Shown: positions 9,139 to 21,000, numbered from the stretch's first letter. The stretch is DNA of 39,484 nucleotides from Patescibacteria group bacterium (GCA_019428855.1 JAHYJV010000009.1:1-39484), one strand, 5' to 3'. The notes: generated by a model not told the origin, from the sequence alone. Program-made: numbers and translations.

Positions 9139-10101
9139 TCAAACCAAAGATATAATCAACTTTACTAACTTTTTTGAATCATGAACAACCCCACCATCCT
9201 TTTCCAAAAGATCTCCTCCAATAAATTTTTTGCTATTTAAATCATCATTGATTTTCACTAATTCTATAATTTCTAAATGCTTATTTTTAAAATTTTCAAT
9301 TATGTCATTTGAAGGAATCAATGTATTAAAAATTACAAAGTCAAGTTCTGATTTTATATATTTTTCAACTTCATCAGAAAAATCTAAAACAGAAAAATTA
9401 TTTGTTTCGCCGAGCTTGGTCATTGTGTTGCAAATGAATACTTTTTTCGCTTTTGATTTTTGAAAAGCTTCTGACATTCCTTGTGACAAAAAACAAGGAA
9501 TAATTGAGGAATACAAATCTCCCGGTCCAATAATGATTAAATCGGCACTTTCTATTGCTTCCAAAGAAGGTTTATAGCTTTCTACTTCTGGACTTAAAAA
9601 TACTTTTTTAATTGCTAAATTTGGATTGTGTTTTTTTGGCACATCAATTTCAGACTCGCCTTTGATAATTTCACCATTTTCAAGTTCTGCATTGACTTGA
9701 GTGTTTTTAATCGTGGCAGGCATGGCATATCCATTTACCTCCATAAATTCATGCACAAATTTTAATACTTTCTCATAGTCGCCAAAACTTTTTTCAAGAC
9801 CTGCAAAAAAAACATTCGCAAAACTATGACCTTCGTGTCCGCCCTCAAAAATTTCTCTTCCAAATCGAAAATTCCACAAATCTTTTTTCCATTGTGGAGC
9901 CTCCGATAAAGCCAGAATATGTCGGCGAATATCTCCCGCAGGCAAAACTCCAAAGTCTTCACGAAGTTGACCAGTGGAACCACCATTATCAACCATAGAA
10001 GTTATGGTCGTAATTTTTACAGGATATTTAACCAATGATTCTAGAATTTTTTTTGGCATCGCACTGCCACCACCAAAACAAACTACTTTTTTTTCTTTCA
10101 T
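9139..10101 (-). CDS. YvcK/CofD-like protein (gluconeogenesis factor family)
   Basis: VVCFGGGSAMPKKIL, TSMVDNGGSTGQLREDFGVLPAGDIRRHILALSE, DLIIIGPGDLYSSIIPCFL. Confidence 0.88.
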   Translation of the reverse strand: MKEKKVVCFGGGSAMPKKILESLVKYPVKITTITSMVDNGGSTGQLREDFGVLPAGDIRRHILALSEAPQWKKDLWNFRFGREIFEGGHEGHSFANVFFAGLEKSFGDYEKVLKFVHEFMEVNGYAMPATIKNTQVNAELENGEIIKGESEIDVPKKHNPNLAIKKVFLSPEVESYKPSLEAIESADLIIIGPGDLYSSIIPCFLSQGMSEAFQKSKAKKVFICNTMTKLGETNNFSVLDFSDEVEKYIKSELDFVIFNTLIPSNDIIENFKNKHLEIIELVKINDDLNSKKFIGGDLLEKDGGVVHDSKKLVKLIISLV

Positions 10102-10333
10102 AATAATATAAATTAGACTTAAACATGAGCCAAAAAATATTCCTCAACAACATTATTAATGTTAAACCCTTAAGGACCGCCCTTGTTTTATAAAATAATG
10201 AAACTTCTGAACGACAAATTAATTACAAGATTTCATAGCATTCGTATATTTTTTACAAGATACTGTCTACTTTTAATTATTTTAATGTATTTTAATTTTC
10301 AAAAATAAACAAATCAAATTTGTTGTGCTAATA

Positions 10334-11470
10334 CTATTTTTTATTTTTTGACAAAATATCAAAATCATAAATTTCCGATATAATATTATAAACAGGTTTC
10401 TGGCCCATAAAATTATTATATTTTTTCATCTCTATAACCATATCTTTTCGAACCTCATTTTCCGCAAATAATTCAAATATTTTTTTGGTTAAAATATTTT
10501 CATCTAAAGTATCTTCTTTGATGACGATTAACATTTTTCTTTTTCGAAAAAATTCTGCGTTTTCAACTTGGTGATTGTTGGCAGCATTTCCAAGCGGTAT
10601 GATAATGCCTGGCTTTTCAAGTGCCACAATTTCAAAAAGACTATTTGCGCCAGCCCGAGAAACTATTAAATCGCAAAGTGCAAAGGCATCTTTTAAACCA
10701 TCTGCTAAAAAAGGGAAGATTCGGTAGCGAGTTTTATCACCCATTTCCATTTTCTCAGTTTCATCCTTTAATTTTTCATAATTTCCTTTTCCACATAAAT
10801 GAATTACCTGAAATTTTTCTAATATTTTTGGAAGTGACATTGTAATCACCTCGTTTATCTTCCTTGCACCCTGGCTTCCTCCAAACACTAAAATCACAGG
10901 AATATCTTCTTTTAAATTAAAAAAATCTCTTGCTTTGTTTTTATTACCTCGCATAATATCTTCTCGGATGGGATTACCTGTTAAAATTACTTTTTTTTCT
11001 GAAAAGTATTTTTTTGAGAAATAAAAAGAAATTAAAATTTTCTTAGCAAATTTCGCAATTATCCTGTTTGCCAGACCAGGAACAATATCTGACTCATGAG
11101 TTATGATTGGAATCTTATAAATCCATGCGGCAATCACTGGAGGGACACTAGCAAATCCCCCTTTTGAGAAAACGATATCAGGTTTAACTTGATTGACAAA
11201 AAATAGAGATTGAATTGTTCCGATAATAATTTTGAAAATATCTGTTATGTTTTCTAATGACAAATAGCGCCGAAGCTTTCCAGCTTGAATTATTTTAATT
11301 TTTACATCGGCATCTAAAAGACAATGATTAAAATCACCCTGCGGTCCGATAAAAATAAATTCAGATTTAACCAGATTTTTTTCAGCTTCTGTTTTTCTTA
11401 TTTCAGAAACCACTGTCAGAAGAGGAATAATATGTCCACCTGTCCCACCTCCAGTAAGTAATATTTTCAT
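10334..11470 (-). CDS. murG: UDP-GlcNAc:undecaprenyl-PP-MurNAc-pentapeptide GlcNAc transferase
   Basis: MKILLTGGGTGGHIIPLL, FSKGGFASVPPVIAAW, THESDIVPGLANRI, VFGGSQGARKIN, SRAGANSLFEI. Confidence 0.95.
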   Translation of the reverse strand: MKILLTGGGTGGHIIPLLTVVSEIRKTEAEKNLVKSEFIFIGPQGDFNHCLLDADVKIKIIQAGKLRRYLSLENITDIFKIIIGTIQSLFFVNQVKPDIVFSKGGFASVPPVIAAWIYKIPIITHESDIVPGLANRIIAKFAKKILISFYFSKKYFSEKKVILTGNPIREDIMRGNKNKARDFFNLKEDIPVILVFGGSQGARKINEVITMSLPKILEKFQVIHLCGKGNYEKLKDETEKMEMGDKTRYRIFPFLADGLKDAFALCDLIVSRAGANSLFEIVALEKPGIIIPLGNAANNHQVENAEFFRKRKMLIVIKEDTLDENILTKKIFELFAENEVRKDMVIEMKKYNNFMGQKPVYNIISEIYDFDILSKNKK

Positions 11471-11572
11471 AAAGATTTCTTCTTTTGTTAATATTTCGAA
11501 ATATTTTATCCTTGCCAATTATATGAATTTATTATAACATTAAATCATAAATAAGCTATAAGTAAAAATTAA

Positions 11573-12838
11573 ATGCAAAAATTTATTATAAATGGCGGAA
11601 AATCTCTTCGCGGAAAAATTGATGTAAAAGGTTCAAAAAATGCGGCAACACCAATTCTTTCAGCTTGCCTGCTGACAAAGGAAGAATGTATTATCGACAA
11701 TATTCCTCAAATTAATGATGTTTTGAAAATGATTGAGATTCTTCAAAGTATGGGTGTTGAGATTAAATGGCTTGCAAAAGGAAAATTAAGAATAAAGGCT
11801 AGTGATAATGTTGATCCGGAAAAAATGAATTTTGAAATTGTTGGACATATGCGTTCCTCGATTTTACTTCTTGGAAGTTTACTTGCTAGATTTAAAAAAT
11901 TTAAAATAAAACAACCAGGTGGTTGTATCATTGGTGCCCGTCCAGTTGGAGTTCATTTTGATGCCCTTGAAGCTTTGGGTGCAAAAATAACCACAGAAAA
12001 TGGGTTTTATTGTTTTAATGCCAGTAAATTAATTGGGAAGACAATAATTTTAAAAGAGTTTTCAGTCACCGCAACTGAGAATTTAATGATGGCTGCTTGC
12101 CTTGCCGAAGGCACAACGACCATCAAAATTGCAGCCATCGAACCTCATGTTCAAGATCTAGGAAGATTTCTTAATAAAATGGGAGCACGAATCAAAGGCA
12201 TGGGCATTCACACAATTAAGATTCAAGGAGTTGAAAAACTTCACGGCACTGAGCACAAAATTATTCCAGATCAGATTGAAGCAGGAACATTTGCGATTGC
12301 TGCAATTGCAACAAAAGGAACCGTCACAATTAACAATGTAAATCCTCACGAGCTTGACTTGGTAATAGAAAAATTAAGAGAAATTGGTGGTAATATTGAA
12401 ACGAAAAACAATCAACTACTCATTACACCTTCCTCGAAACTGAAGGCAATCCGAAAAATTGAAACCAGAACTTATCCAGGAGTACCAACTGACCTCCAAG
12501 CACCGTTTGCAGTTCTGGCAACTCAAGCCGAGGGAACAACGCTTATTCACGATACTATGTATGAAGGCAGATTGGCCTATATCAATGAACTGAATAAAAT
12601 GGGTGCCAATGCCATAATTTGCGATCCACACCGAGCTTTGATTTCGGGACCAACGCCTCTTTACGGTCAAGACATCACTAGTTTTGACCTTCGTGCTGGA
12701 GCAACTCTTGTGATTGCCGCCTTGATGGCAGAAGGGGAAAGTAGCATTGATAGAATTGAACAAATCGACCGAGGCTATGAAGACATTGAAAAAAGGTTAC
12801 AAAATCTCGGTGCAGATATAAAGAGGATAGAAGTTTGA
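11573..12838 (+). CDS. murA: UDP-N-acetylglucosamine 1-carboxyvinyltransferase
   Basis: KFIINGGKSLRGKIDVKGSKNAATPIL, PGGCIIGARPVGVHF, YPGVPTDLQAPFAVLATQAEGTTLIHDTMYEGRL, RAGATLVIAALMAEG. Confidence 0.97.
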   Translation: MQKFIINGGKSLRGKIDVKGSKNAATPILSACLLTKEECIIDNIPQINDVLKMIEILQSMGVEIKWLAKGKLRIKASDNVDPEKMNFEIVGHMRSSILLLGSLLARFKKFKIKQPGGCIIGARPVGVHFDALEALGAKITTENGFYCFNASKLIGKTIILKEFSVTATENLMMAACLAEGTTTIKIAAIEPHVQDLGRFLNKMGARIKGMGIHTIKIQGVEKLHGTEHKIIPDQIEAGTFAIAAIATKGTVTINNVNPHELDLVIEKLREIGGNIETKNNQLLITPSSKLKAIRKIETRTYPGVPTDLQAPFAVLATQAEGTTLIHDTMYEGRLAYINELNKMGANAIICDPHRALISGPTPLYGQDITSFDLRAGATLVIAALMAEGESSIDRIEQIDRGYEDIEKRLQNLGADIKRIEV

Positions 12839-12867
12839 AAAGAAACTGGAAAATAAAAATTTGTTAG

Positions 12868-12893
12868 CTCCACACTCCGTGTGGAGTCTTTTG
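12868..12893 (+). terminator. Terminator after murA
   Basis: CTCCACAC-TCC-GTGTGGAG followed by TCTTTTG. Confidence 0.65.
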
Positions 12894-12929
12894 TAATTTC
12901 AGAAAACAAATTTAATACTAAATACTAAA

Positions 12930-14768
12930 TCATTCCACCGTCACACTCTTGGCTAAATTTCTTGGTTTATCAATATCGAGACCAAGCTCAATACCCACAT
13001 AGGCCGCGAAAAGATGAAGTGGGATGGCTGTCAAAAGCGGTGTGAGCATTTCTAAAGTTTTGGGAATATATATTACATCATCCGCAAGACTTTTTATATC
13101 TTCATTCCCTTCGGTGGCGATAGCAATCACCTTGCCATCACGAGCTTTCACTTCTTCTATATTGCTCCACATTTTTTCATAAACACTGTCGCTTGGTGCG
13201 ATGAAAAAACAAGGAAAATTTTTATCAATCATAGCAATAGGGCCATGCTTCATTTCTCCTCCAGCATAACCTTCGGCATGAATCAAGCTGGCAACTTCCT
13301 TTAGCTTCAAGGCCCCTTCACAAGCAATTGGATAGTTATATTTTCGACCCAGAAAAAAGAAATTTCTATAATTTGAATATTTCTTCGCTAACTTTTCCAC
13401 TTCATTGCTTGATTTTAAAACTCTTGTCATCAAATCTGGCAACTTTTTAATTTCATCTGTTATTCTCTTCCCTATCACAAAAGACATATCTCTTGTTCTT
13501 CCTAGATATACCGTCAACAAAGAAAGAACTACTATTTGAGAAATAAATGCCTTTGTGGAAGCAACTGAAATTTCAGGACCAGCATGATTATAAACTCCGG
13601 CGTGAGTTTCTCTGGCAATCGTACTACCAACAGTGTTAACAATTCCCAAAACCAAGGCACCTTTTCTTTTTGCCTCTTGAACAGATGCCAAAGTGTCAGC
13701 TGTTTCCCCTGACTGACTAATCGCAATCACTACGGTTTGAGCATCAATAATCGGTTTTCGATATCGAAATTCACTAGCAATTTCCACTTCCACTGGAATT
13801 CCCGCATATTCCTCCAACATATATTCACCCACCCTTCCTGCATAGTTTGCAGTTCCACAGGCTATAATGATAATGCGATTTATATTTCTTATTTGATCTT
13901 GATTAAGAACATCCAACCCTCCAAGTTTTACAAGACCTTCACCGTCAACGATTCTTCCTCGAAATGAATTTTTCACCACCTCTGGTCCTTCAAAAATTTC
14001 CTTAAAAATAAAATGCTCATATCCCTCTTTTTGAATTTCACTAGCATCTTGCTTAATCTTGCAATGTTCTCTCTGAACACAGTTATTGCTTATTGTCGAA
14101 ATAATATGATAATCATCAGCCGTAATAATTCCCAATTCATCATCCTCTAAATACACTATCTGGTCCGTATAGCCAATCACTGCCGATGCATCTGAAGCAA
14201 TAAAATTTTCACCTACGCCTATGCCAATAATTAACGGACTGCTCTTTTTTGCAACCACGATTTTAGCTGGATCATATTTTGCAATTACAGCAATTGCATA
14301 AGCCCCTTTAATATGAACCAAGGAATTCAAAACAGCTTCTTCTAAATTTCCTTTAAAATGACTTTCAATTAAATGTGAAATCACCTCCGTGTCAGTTTCT
14401 GAGCAAAATTTATGTCCCGATTTTTCAAGATCTTCTTTAAGCTTCTTATAATTTTCAATAATACCATTGTGCACCACAAATATTTCTTCCTTACAATCCC
14501 CGTGAGGATGAGCATTTTTCTCTGATGGAAATCCATGTGTCGCCCATCTCGTATGTGCAATACCAGATTTTCCAGAAAGATTATTAGAGTTTAATTTTTC
14601 TTCCAAAACACATATTTTACCCACCGACTTAATACATTTTAATATTGCATCATCAGAAAGTACCGCAACTCCAGCAGAATCATAACCCCGATATTCAAGC
14701 CTTTTCAACGCATCTAAGAGAAAATTTTGCGCCTCTTTTTTTCCAATATATCCCGCAATTCCACACAT
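12930..14768 (-). CDS. glmS: Glutamine-fructose-6-phosphate aminotransferase
   Basis: MCGIAGYIGKKEA, RLEYRGYDSAGVAV, HTRWATHG, SIS domains (CGTANYAGRVGEYMLE, SQSGETADTL), C-term DKPRNLAKSVTVE. Confidence 0.97.
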   Translation of the reverse strand: MCGIAGYIGKKEAQNFLLDALKRLEYRGYDSAGVAVLSDDAILKCIKSVGKICVLEEKLNSNNLSGKSGIAHTRWATHGFPSEKNAHPHGDCKEEIFVVHNGIIENYKKLKEDLEKSGHKFCSETDTEVISHLIESHFKGNLEEAVLNSLVHIKGAYAIAVIAKYDPAKIVVAKKSSPLIIGIGVGENFIASDASAVIGYTDQIVYLEDDELGIITADDYHIISTISNNCVQREHCKIKQDASEIQKEGYEHFIFKEIFEGPEVVKNSFRGRIVDGEGLVKLGGLDVLNQDQIRNINRIIIIACGTANYAGRVGEYMLEEYAGIPVEVEIASEFRYRKPIIDAQTVVIAISQSGETADTLASVQEAKRKGALVLGIVNTVGSTIARETHAGVYNHAGPEISVASTKAFISQIVVLSLLTVYLGRTRDMSFVIGKRITDEIKKLPDLMTRVLKSSNEVEKLAKKYSNYRNFFFLGRKYNYPIACEGALKLKEVASLIHAEGYAGGEMKHGPIAMIDKNFPCFFIAPSDSVYEKMWSNIEEVKARDGKVIAIATEGNEDIKSLADDVIYIPKTLEMLTPLLTAIPLHLFAAYVGIELGLDIDKPRNLAKSVTVE

Positions 14769-14947
14769 ATCTTAAATTGTTATTATATTATATTCTGATT
14801 CAGAAAAATAAATGGTCAAAAGCATTAATCATTGTTGGCTCCAAACTCTTCGGTAAATCCATGCCCGAATCAATGAAATCCTTACCATATTTTAAAAAAC
14901 TCCAATCAATAGACCAAAGTTTCTAACTGAAATAATTTTAAAATGCT

Positions 14948-15637
14948 CTACTCCCATTCCCTCGCCTTTAACCCTTTTTCTGCTGCCTTTCTTTGTGCTG
15001 CTTGTTTCGAGATTCCCTCACCCTCGGCAACTTTTTCTTCTCCCAAGAAGACGCCAATCATAAAATGTTTATCGTGATCAGGACCCCATTCTCGAATAAC
15101 TCTATATACTGGAGTTACTCCCACAATCTCTTGTGCAATCTCTTGAAATTTACTCTTTGGATCTTGGTACAACTTGTCACTTAAGACATTATCCATTTTT
15201 ACTAAGAAATTTTCGGCAATAAATTTTGCTGACTTTTTATACCCTTGATCCAGGTAAATAGCACCAATCACTGCCTCAAGAGCATTTGCAATAATATATT
15301 GTCGTGCTCTGCCCGTATCTTTTGTTTCACCTTTACTCATCAAAAGATATTCCTCTAGGCCCAACTCTTCAGAAATCTTGGCAAGCATTTTTCGGTTTAC
15401 AAGTGCTGCTCTAAAATTTGTCAATTCTCCTTCGGGATTTGAAAATTTATTATATAAAAATTCTGTAGTCACAAGTTCAAGCACTGCATCGCCTAAAAAT
15501 TCAAGTCTTTCGTTGTGATCCAATTCAAAATCTTTGTGCTCGTTTATATAAGATCTGTGCACCAATGCTTGTCTTAACAAATCCTGATTTTTAAATTTTA
15601 CTTTTATTTTTTTTTCAAATATCTCTAAATTGCACAT
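14948..15637 (-). CDS. rnc: Ribonuclease III
   Basis: NERLEFLGDAVLELVTTEFLY, ANALEAVIGAIYLDQGY, and a C-terminal dsRBD. Confidence 0.95.
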   Translation of the reverse strand: MCNLEIFEKKIKVKFKNQDLLRQALVHRSYINEHKDFELDHNERLEFLGDAVLELVTTEFLYNKFSNPEGELTNFRAALVNRKMLAKISEELGLEEYLLMSKGETKDTGRARQYIIANALEAVIGAIYLDQGYKKSAKFIAENFLVKMDNVLSDKLYQDPKSKFQEIAQEIVGVTPVYRVIREWGPDHDKHFMIGVFLGEEKVAEGEGISKQAAQRKAAEKGLKAREWE

Positions 15638-15663
15638 AATATTTTATAAACTTTTAATAAAAA

Positions 15664-16149
15664 TCAACCCTTATTATTAGGCCTTTCGTTTTCTTCTATC
15701 TTGCTTGCAATTTCTTTATATAATGAACCAAGTACGCCATTTACAAACTTTCCACTTGAATTACCGCCGAATGACTTTGCCAGCTCTATGGCTTCGTTTA
15801 TCGCAACCCTTGGAGGTACATCTTCTCTCTCACAGAACATCAACTCATAAACACCTATTCTAAGAATATTTCTATCAATAATTGTAACTTGATCGATAGG
15901 CCATTCTGGCGCCAGTCTTTGAATAACAGAATCAATTTTTTTCATATTATTATAAACACCGTCTATGACATCTAACACAAATTCGTCCTCTTTTTCGCCT
16001 GAACCGTACTGCTGGATATTGTTATTTACAATAAAATCAAGCTTCTCTTTATTATTTGCATTTTCATCCCCACTAATCATAGAGAATTTAAAATCCCACT
16101 CATACAAGCTTTGCATTGTTATTGATCTGGACAAGTGTCGATTTGACAT
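15664..16149 (-). CDS. nusB: Transcription antitermination factor NusB
   Basis: [68 protein letters not shown]. Confidence 0.93.
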   Translation of the reverse strand: MSNRHLSRSITMQSLYEWDFKFSMISGDENANNKEKLDFIVNNNIQQYGSGEKEDEFVLDVIDGVYNNMKKIDSVIQRLAPEWPIDQVTIIDRNILRIGVYELMFCEREDVPPRVAINEAIELAKSFGGNSSGKFVNGVLGSLYKEIASKIEENERPNNKG

Positions 16150-16175
16150 AATTCCTAGTTATTTAAACTATTTTT

Positions 16176-16514
16176 CTATTTATCTCCCCTAACTACACTT
16201 TTTATTCCTTCAATCCTGTCTGATTTATGATCTATCTTTCTGATTTTTTCAGATTCTTTATTTATTTTCTTCAACTCTTTACTTTCTTCTTTTACCTTCT
16301 TTTTTTCAATCTTGGCACGCTGTTTTCTTGGTAGCTTCTTGGTCATGTCAATGTATTCTTTTCCTTTATAAAATCCACAACCGTCGCAAACGGTATGTGG
16401 TTTAATAGCTTTTTCACATTTGGGACATTTAATTAAATTGATTGACTTTAGGGCATGATGAGATCTTCTTTGGTTCTTAGCAGCTTTTGATGTTTTCTTT
16501 TTTGGATGTGGCAT
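16176..16514 (-). CDS. rpmF: 50S ribosomal protein L32 with long charged C-terminal extension
   Basis: MPHPKKKTSKAAKNQRRSHHALK...CPKCEKAIKPHTVCDGCGFYKGK. Extra basic/acidic tail of about 60 aa. Confidence 0.9.
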   Translation of the reverse strand: MPHPKKKTSKAAKNQRRSHHALKSINLIKCPKCEKAIKPHTVCDGCGFYKGKEYIDMTKKLPRKQRAKIEKKKVKEESKELKKINKESEKIRKIDHKSDRIEGIKSVVRGDK

Positions 16515-16605
16515 ATTTTTCTTCAATTAATAAATATATTCTTATCTAACTAATTCCTATCTTAAACTAAATTTAACTATTTTGCAAGTGCATTTGATAA
16601 ATTTC

Positions 16606-17265
16606 TTATTTATCTGAATTTAGAAAATAATTTTTGATGGGCATAAATGATTTTCTGTGAATCTTACATGGACCTTTCTCTCGAATCATATCTAAATGTA
16701 GTTTAGTTCCATAACCTTTATGCTTCGCAAAACCATAACCAGGATATTGACAATCAAGTTTATGCAATATAGTGTCTCTGGTAACCTTAGCGACGATTGA
16801 TGCTGCACTCACAGAAAAAACATATTGATCTGCCTTCGGAATCGCCATTTGACTTGCTGGAAAATTTTCAACTGTATTTATTCCATCAACCAATATAAAA
16901 TCCGGCATTATTTTCAAATTTTCAACCGCATTTCTCATTGCTAATTTTGTTGCTTCTAAAATATTTATTTGATCAATAGTTCTTTCTGATACCACCCCTA
17001 TTCCCCAATCCTCAGAATGTTTGACAATCATTTCATAAAAATATTCCCTTTTTTTTTCAGAAATAGTTTTTGAATCACGAATACCTTTTTTGATTAAATT
17101 ATCTATACATTTCAAATCATGAAAAACGACAGCTGCAGCGACTACAGGACCCGCGAGTGGACCTCTACCAGCTTCGTCAACTCCTGCAATATATTTATAA
17201 CCTCTTTGAAATAATTTTTCTTCTCTGTAAAAATCTGGTATAATCATACAATTTATTTCTTTCAA
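16606..17265 (-). CDS. rnhB: Ribonuclease HII
   Basis: YIAGVDEAGRGPLAGPVVAAAV, RDSKTISEKKRE, ILVDGINTV, AASIVAKVTRD. Confidence 0.95.
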   Translation of the reverse strand: MKEINCMIIPDFYREEKLFQRGYKYIAGVDEAGRGPLAGPVVAAAVVFHDLKCIDNLIKKGIRDSKTISEKKREYFYEMIVKHSEDWGIGVVSERTIDQINILEATKLAMRNAVENLKIMPDFILVDGINTVENFPASQMAIPKADQYVFSVSAASIVAKVTRDTILHKLDCQYPGYGFAKHKGYGTKLHLDMIREKGPCKIHRKSFMPIKNYFLNSDK

Positions 17266-17438
17266 TGCCCTCCTAATTAACAGTTTAAATTAAATCAATT
17301 TCAATAAAAATAAAATCTAAGTATCTTCCTCAATTTTTCACTTGTTTATTATACTTATTTTTTAAATTTCTGTCAATAATTGCCATTTGCGCTACAAAAT
17401 TATATAATAAATATACACTTATCTCATAAATTAAACAT

Positions 17439-18062
17439 ATGAAAGAAGATTTAAAAGGTTCTGCTAATATTTATCAAGAATACTGGGATATAGTAGATAA
17501 ATCTCTCAATGAAGGATCTGATGCTGGTTATAAAATGGCGATAATAGAAACAGAAAAGATTCTAACTCTCGCCTTCAAAGAGAAAAAAATACCTGGAGAT
17601 AGTAACCTGGAAAAAATTAATAATTTCTTAGAGTTTATTAAAAATCCGGAGAAACTAAAATATTCTCATGCCATGTATGAAAGAATTATAAATGAACCAG
17701 GATTTAGGATATCATCTGAAGATACAAAGGAAATTGTTTTGGGATATTACAAAGCCATTAACGACATTACAAATATCAAATCCAAGAACATATCCATTGG
17801 TAAAAAAGTGGACTATTTCTTCAAAAACAATTTTAAAAAATATTCTTTCAAACCAAAAATGATTTTTATATACTTATTCATCTTTTTTCTTTTGATATTT
17901 ATTTCAACTGAAACTTCTTTGGGAATTGAAATAGCAGGTTCTTTTGTAGCCTTTACTCGATTTCTTTTCTACACAGTTATTTTCGGCTTGCTAAAAGTTT
18001 CTATTATATTTATTCTGGTTATAGGTGCCTTATATTATTTACAGCATAAATTAAAAAAATAA
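17439..18062 (+). CDS. Hypothetical membrane protein, two C-terminal TM segments
   Basis: Soluble N-terminal region followed by MIFIYLFIFFLLIFIS and FTRFLFYTVIFGLLKVSIIFILVIGAL. Located directly upstream of dnaE. Confidence 0.7.
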   Translation: MKEDLKGSANIYQEYWDIVDKSLNEGSDAGYKMAIIETEKILTLAFKEKKIPGDSNLEKINNFLEFIKNPEKLKYSHAMYERIINEPGFRISSEDTKEIVLGYYKAINDITNIKSKNISIGKKVDYFFKNNFKKYSFKPKMIFIYLFIFFLLIFISTETSLGIEIAGSFVAFTRFLFYTVIFGLLKVSIIFILVIGALYYLQHKLKK

Positions 18063-18078
18063 TTAATCTCTTTCATAA

Positions 18079-21000
18079 ATGAAATTTACTCACCTTCACA
18101 CGCATAGTCATTACAGCCTACTTGATGGTTTAGCAAAAATTGATGATCTTATCCTGCGTGCCCAAGAATTAGAAATGGATTCCTTGGCCCTTACTGACCA
18201 CGGAGTCATGTATGGTGCCGTTGAATTCTATCAAAAAGCAAAAAAGAATAACATCAAGCCAATTATTGGAGTAGAAGCATATGTATCTGCTGTTTCTAGG
18301 CATGATAAAACACTTGGTTTGAACGACCGAAGAAACCACCTAATTCTGCTTGCTAAAAATGATATTGGTTACAAAAACCTCATAAAAATGACAACCTCAG
18401 CTCACATTGAAGGTTTTTATTATAAACCAAGAATAGACAAGGAACTGCTGAAGGATAATTCCGCAGGTTTGATAGGCACCAGCGCTTGTATGGGAGGAGA
18501 AATTTCACAGGCAATTCTAGCGAACAATTTCCAGAAAGCTGAAGAAGTGATAAATGGATTTCAAGAAATTTTTGGGAAAGAAAATTTCTATCTTGAACTT
18601 CAGGATCATCCTAATCTCCAAGGGCAAACTGAAATTAATAATGCCTTAATCAAGCTTAGTGCAAAAACTAAAGCTCCACTAGTGGCCGCTAATGATATTC
18701 ATTATATAAACAAAGAAGACGACAAAGCTCAAGATATTTTGCTTTGCATCCAAATGAACCGAACTATAGATGAAAAAAATCGAATGACGATGATTGGCGA
18801 AGATTATTCCATGAAAAGTACAGAACAGATGATTCAAAATTTCAAGCATATTCCTGAAGCAATTGATAATACGCAAAAGATTGTCTCAGATTGTAATATT
18901 GAGCTTGATTTAGGAAAAATTCTTCTTCCTCATTATGAAGTTCCAGATAAACTTACGCCTGAAAAATATCTGGAAAAACTCTGTCGAATTGGAATTTCAA
19001 AAAGATATGGAAAAACAAACGACACCATTGAAAAAAGATTACAATTTGAATTGAATACAATTGCAAATATGGGATTTGCCTCGTATTTTTTGATTGTTCA
19101 GGACTTTGTTAATTGGTCAAAAAGCCAGGGAATTGTCGTTGGTCCTGGAAGAGGAAGTGCGGCTGGTTCGATAGTTTCATATCTCATCGGTATTACAGAT
19201 ATTGACCCGATTAAATATGATTTACTTTTCGAAAGATTTTTAAACCCTGATCGAATTAGTATGCCGGATATTGATTTAGACTTTGCGGATAACAGAAGAG
19301 ATGAAGTTCTCAAGTATGTCGCCCAAAAATATGGTCAAGATCATGTCGCCCAAATTATCACCTTTGGAACCATGGCGGCGCGTGCTGCCATTCGTGACAC
19401 AGGAAGAGCGCTGGGACTCCCCTATTCCTTGTGTGATCGTGTTTCTAAAGCCATTCCAATGTTTACGAAGCTTCCAGACGCCATTGCCAATGTCAAAGAA
19501 TTAAAAGATATGTACGAAGGTGAATCGGCAGTAAAAAACCTCATTGATAATGCTCTGAAGCTTGAAGGGGTTGCCCGTCATAGTTCGACACACGCTTGCG
19601 GTGTAGTAATAAGTAAAAATTCCTTGAATCATTATACCCCTTGTCAATATCCACCTCAGGGAGATTTGGGACTAGTAACCCAATATGATATGCACAATAT
19701 CGAAGACCTCGGGCTTTTAAAAATGGATTTTTTGGGATTAAAAAACCTCACGATTATTGAAAATACTATCAAAATTATTGCCAAAACTAAAGATGAAAAA
19801 ATTGATTTAACAAATATTCCCCTTCAGGATGAAAAAACTTTTCAGTTATTCCGAGATGGAAAAACAACTGGCGTTTTTCAGTTTGAATCAAGCGGTATGA
19901 AAAGATATTTAAAAAAACTAGCTCCAAGCGATTTTGAAGACATTGTGGCAATGGTAGCCATGTATCGACCAGGACCACTGAATTCTGGAATGGTTGATGA
20001 ATTTATTAATCGAAAGCACGGTCGAAAAGAAGTGGCTTACAAACATCCCATTATGGAAAATGCCTTAAAAAATACTTATGGTGTTATAATCTATCAAGAA
20101 CAGGTCATGAGACTTTCCAAAGATATGGCCAGCTTCACAGGCGGACAAGCAGACACACTGCGCAAAGCAATGGGAAAGAAAATTGCCGAACTGATGGCAA
20201 AAATGAAAGTATCTTTCATTGAAGGTTGTGTAAAAAATAATATTTCCAAAAAAATTGCTGAGGAAACCTTTACAGATATGGAAAAATTTGCGGAATATGG
20301 TTTCAATAGGTCTCATGCAGTTTGTTATGCGTTTATAGGCTATCAAACTGCCTATCTCAAAGCTCACTATCCCGCCGAGTTTATGGCCTCGCTTCTCACG
20401 GCTGATCGAGAAAATATTGACCGCATTGCAATTGAAGTTGATGAATGCAGACAAATGGGAATTGCAGTTCTTCCCCCTGATGTTAATATGAGTTTTGTGA
20501 ATTTTGGTGTAATCAATGAAAATGGAAAAGAAGAAATCCGTTTCGGACTTTCAGCTATTAAAAATGTTGGACAAAATATTGTACAAATAATTGTTGACGA
20601 AAGAAAAGAGAATGGAAAATTCAAGGGAATTGAAGATTTTGTTCTGCGCGTGGAATCAAAAGATTTGAATAAAAAATCGATGGAAAGTCTCACTCGGTCA
20701 GGCTCATTTGATAGTATGGAAGAGGCAAATAAACTTCTTGCCAACATGGAAAAAATTATTCTGTTCTCCAAAGAGCACCAGAAAGCAAAAAATAGCGGAC
20801 AAGTTAGTTTATTCGGCACGGTAGAAGATTCCACTAACAGTACAGATCAGCTTCAGCTTACTAATACATCGCCAATAGATAAGTCAGAAAAAATGGCATG
20901 GGAAAAAGAATTGCTTGGACTTTATGTTTCTGATCATCCCTTGCAGGAATATGCATCCTATTTGAGAAACGAATTTAAGGGTATAAACGACCTTTCCAAT

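Noticed and set aside
10102-10333. Possible regulatory leader upstream of yvcK (AAGGGCGGTCCTTAAGGG)
   Set aside because: Only a short palindromic motif; no terminator or conserved riboswitch core could be supported.
14783-14926. Plus-strand tail NKWSKALIIVGSKLFGKSMPESMKSLPYFKKLQSIDQSF*
   Set aside because: Reads like a real protein C-terminus, possibly a gene remnant, but no upstream homology or start could be supported.
20065-20834. Antisense ORFs inside dnaE (129 aa, 155 aa and others), and similar shadows in rpoD, murA, glmS and aspS
   Set aside because: Low-quality translations opposite clearly conserved coding sequence.
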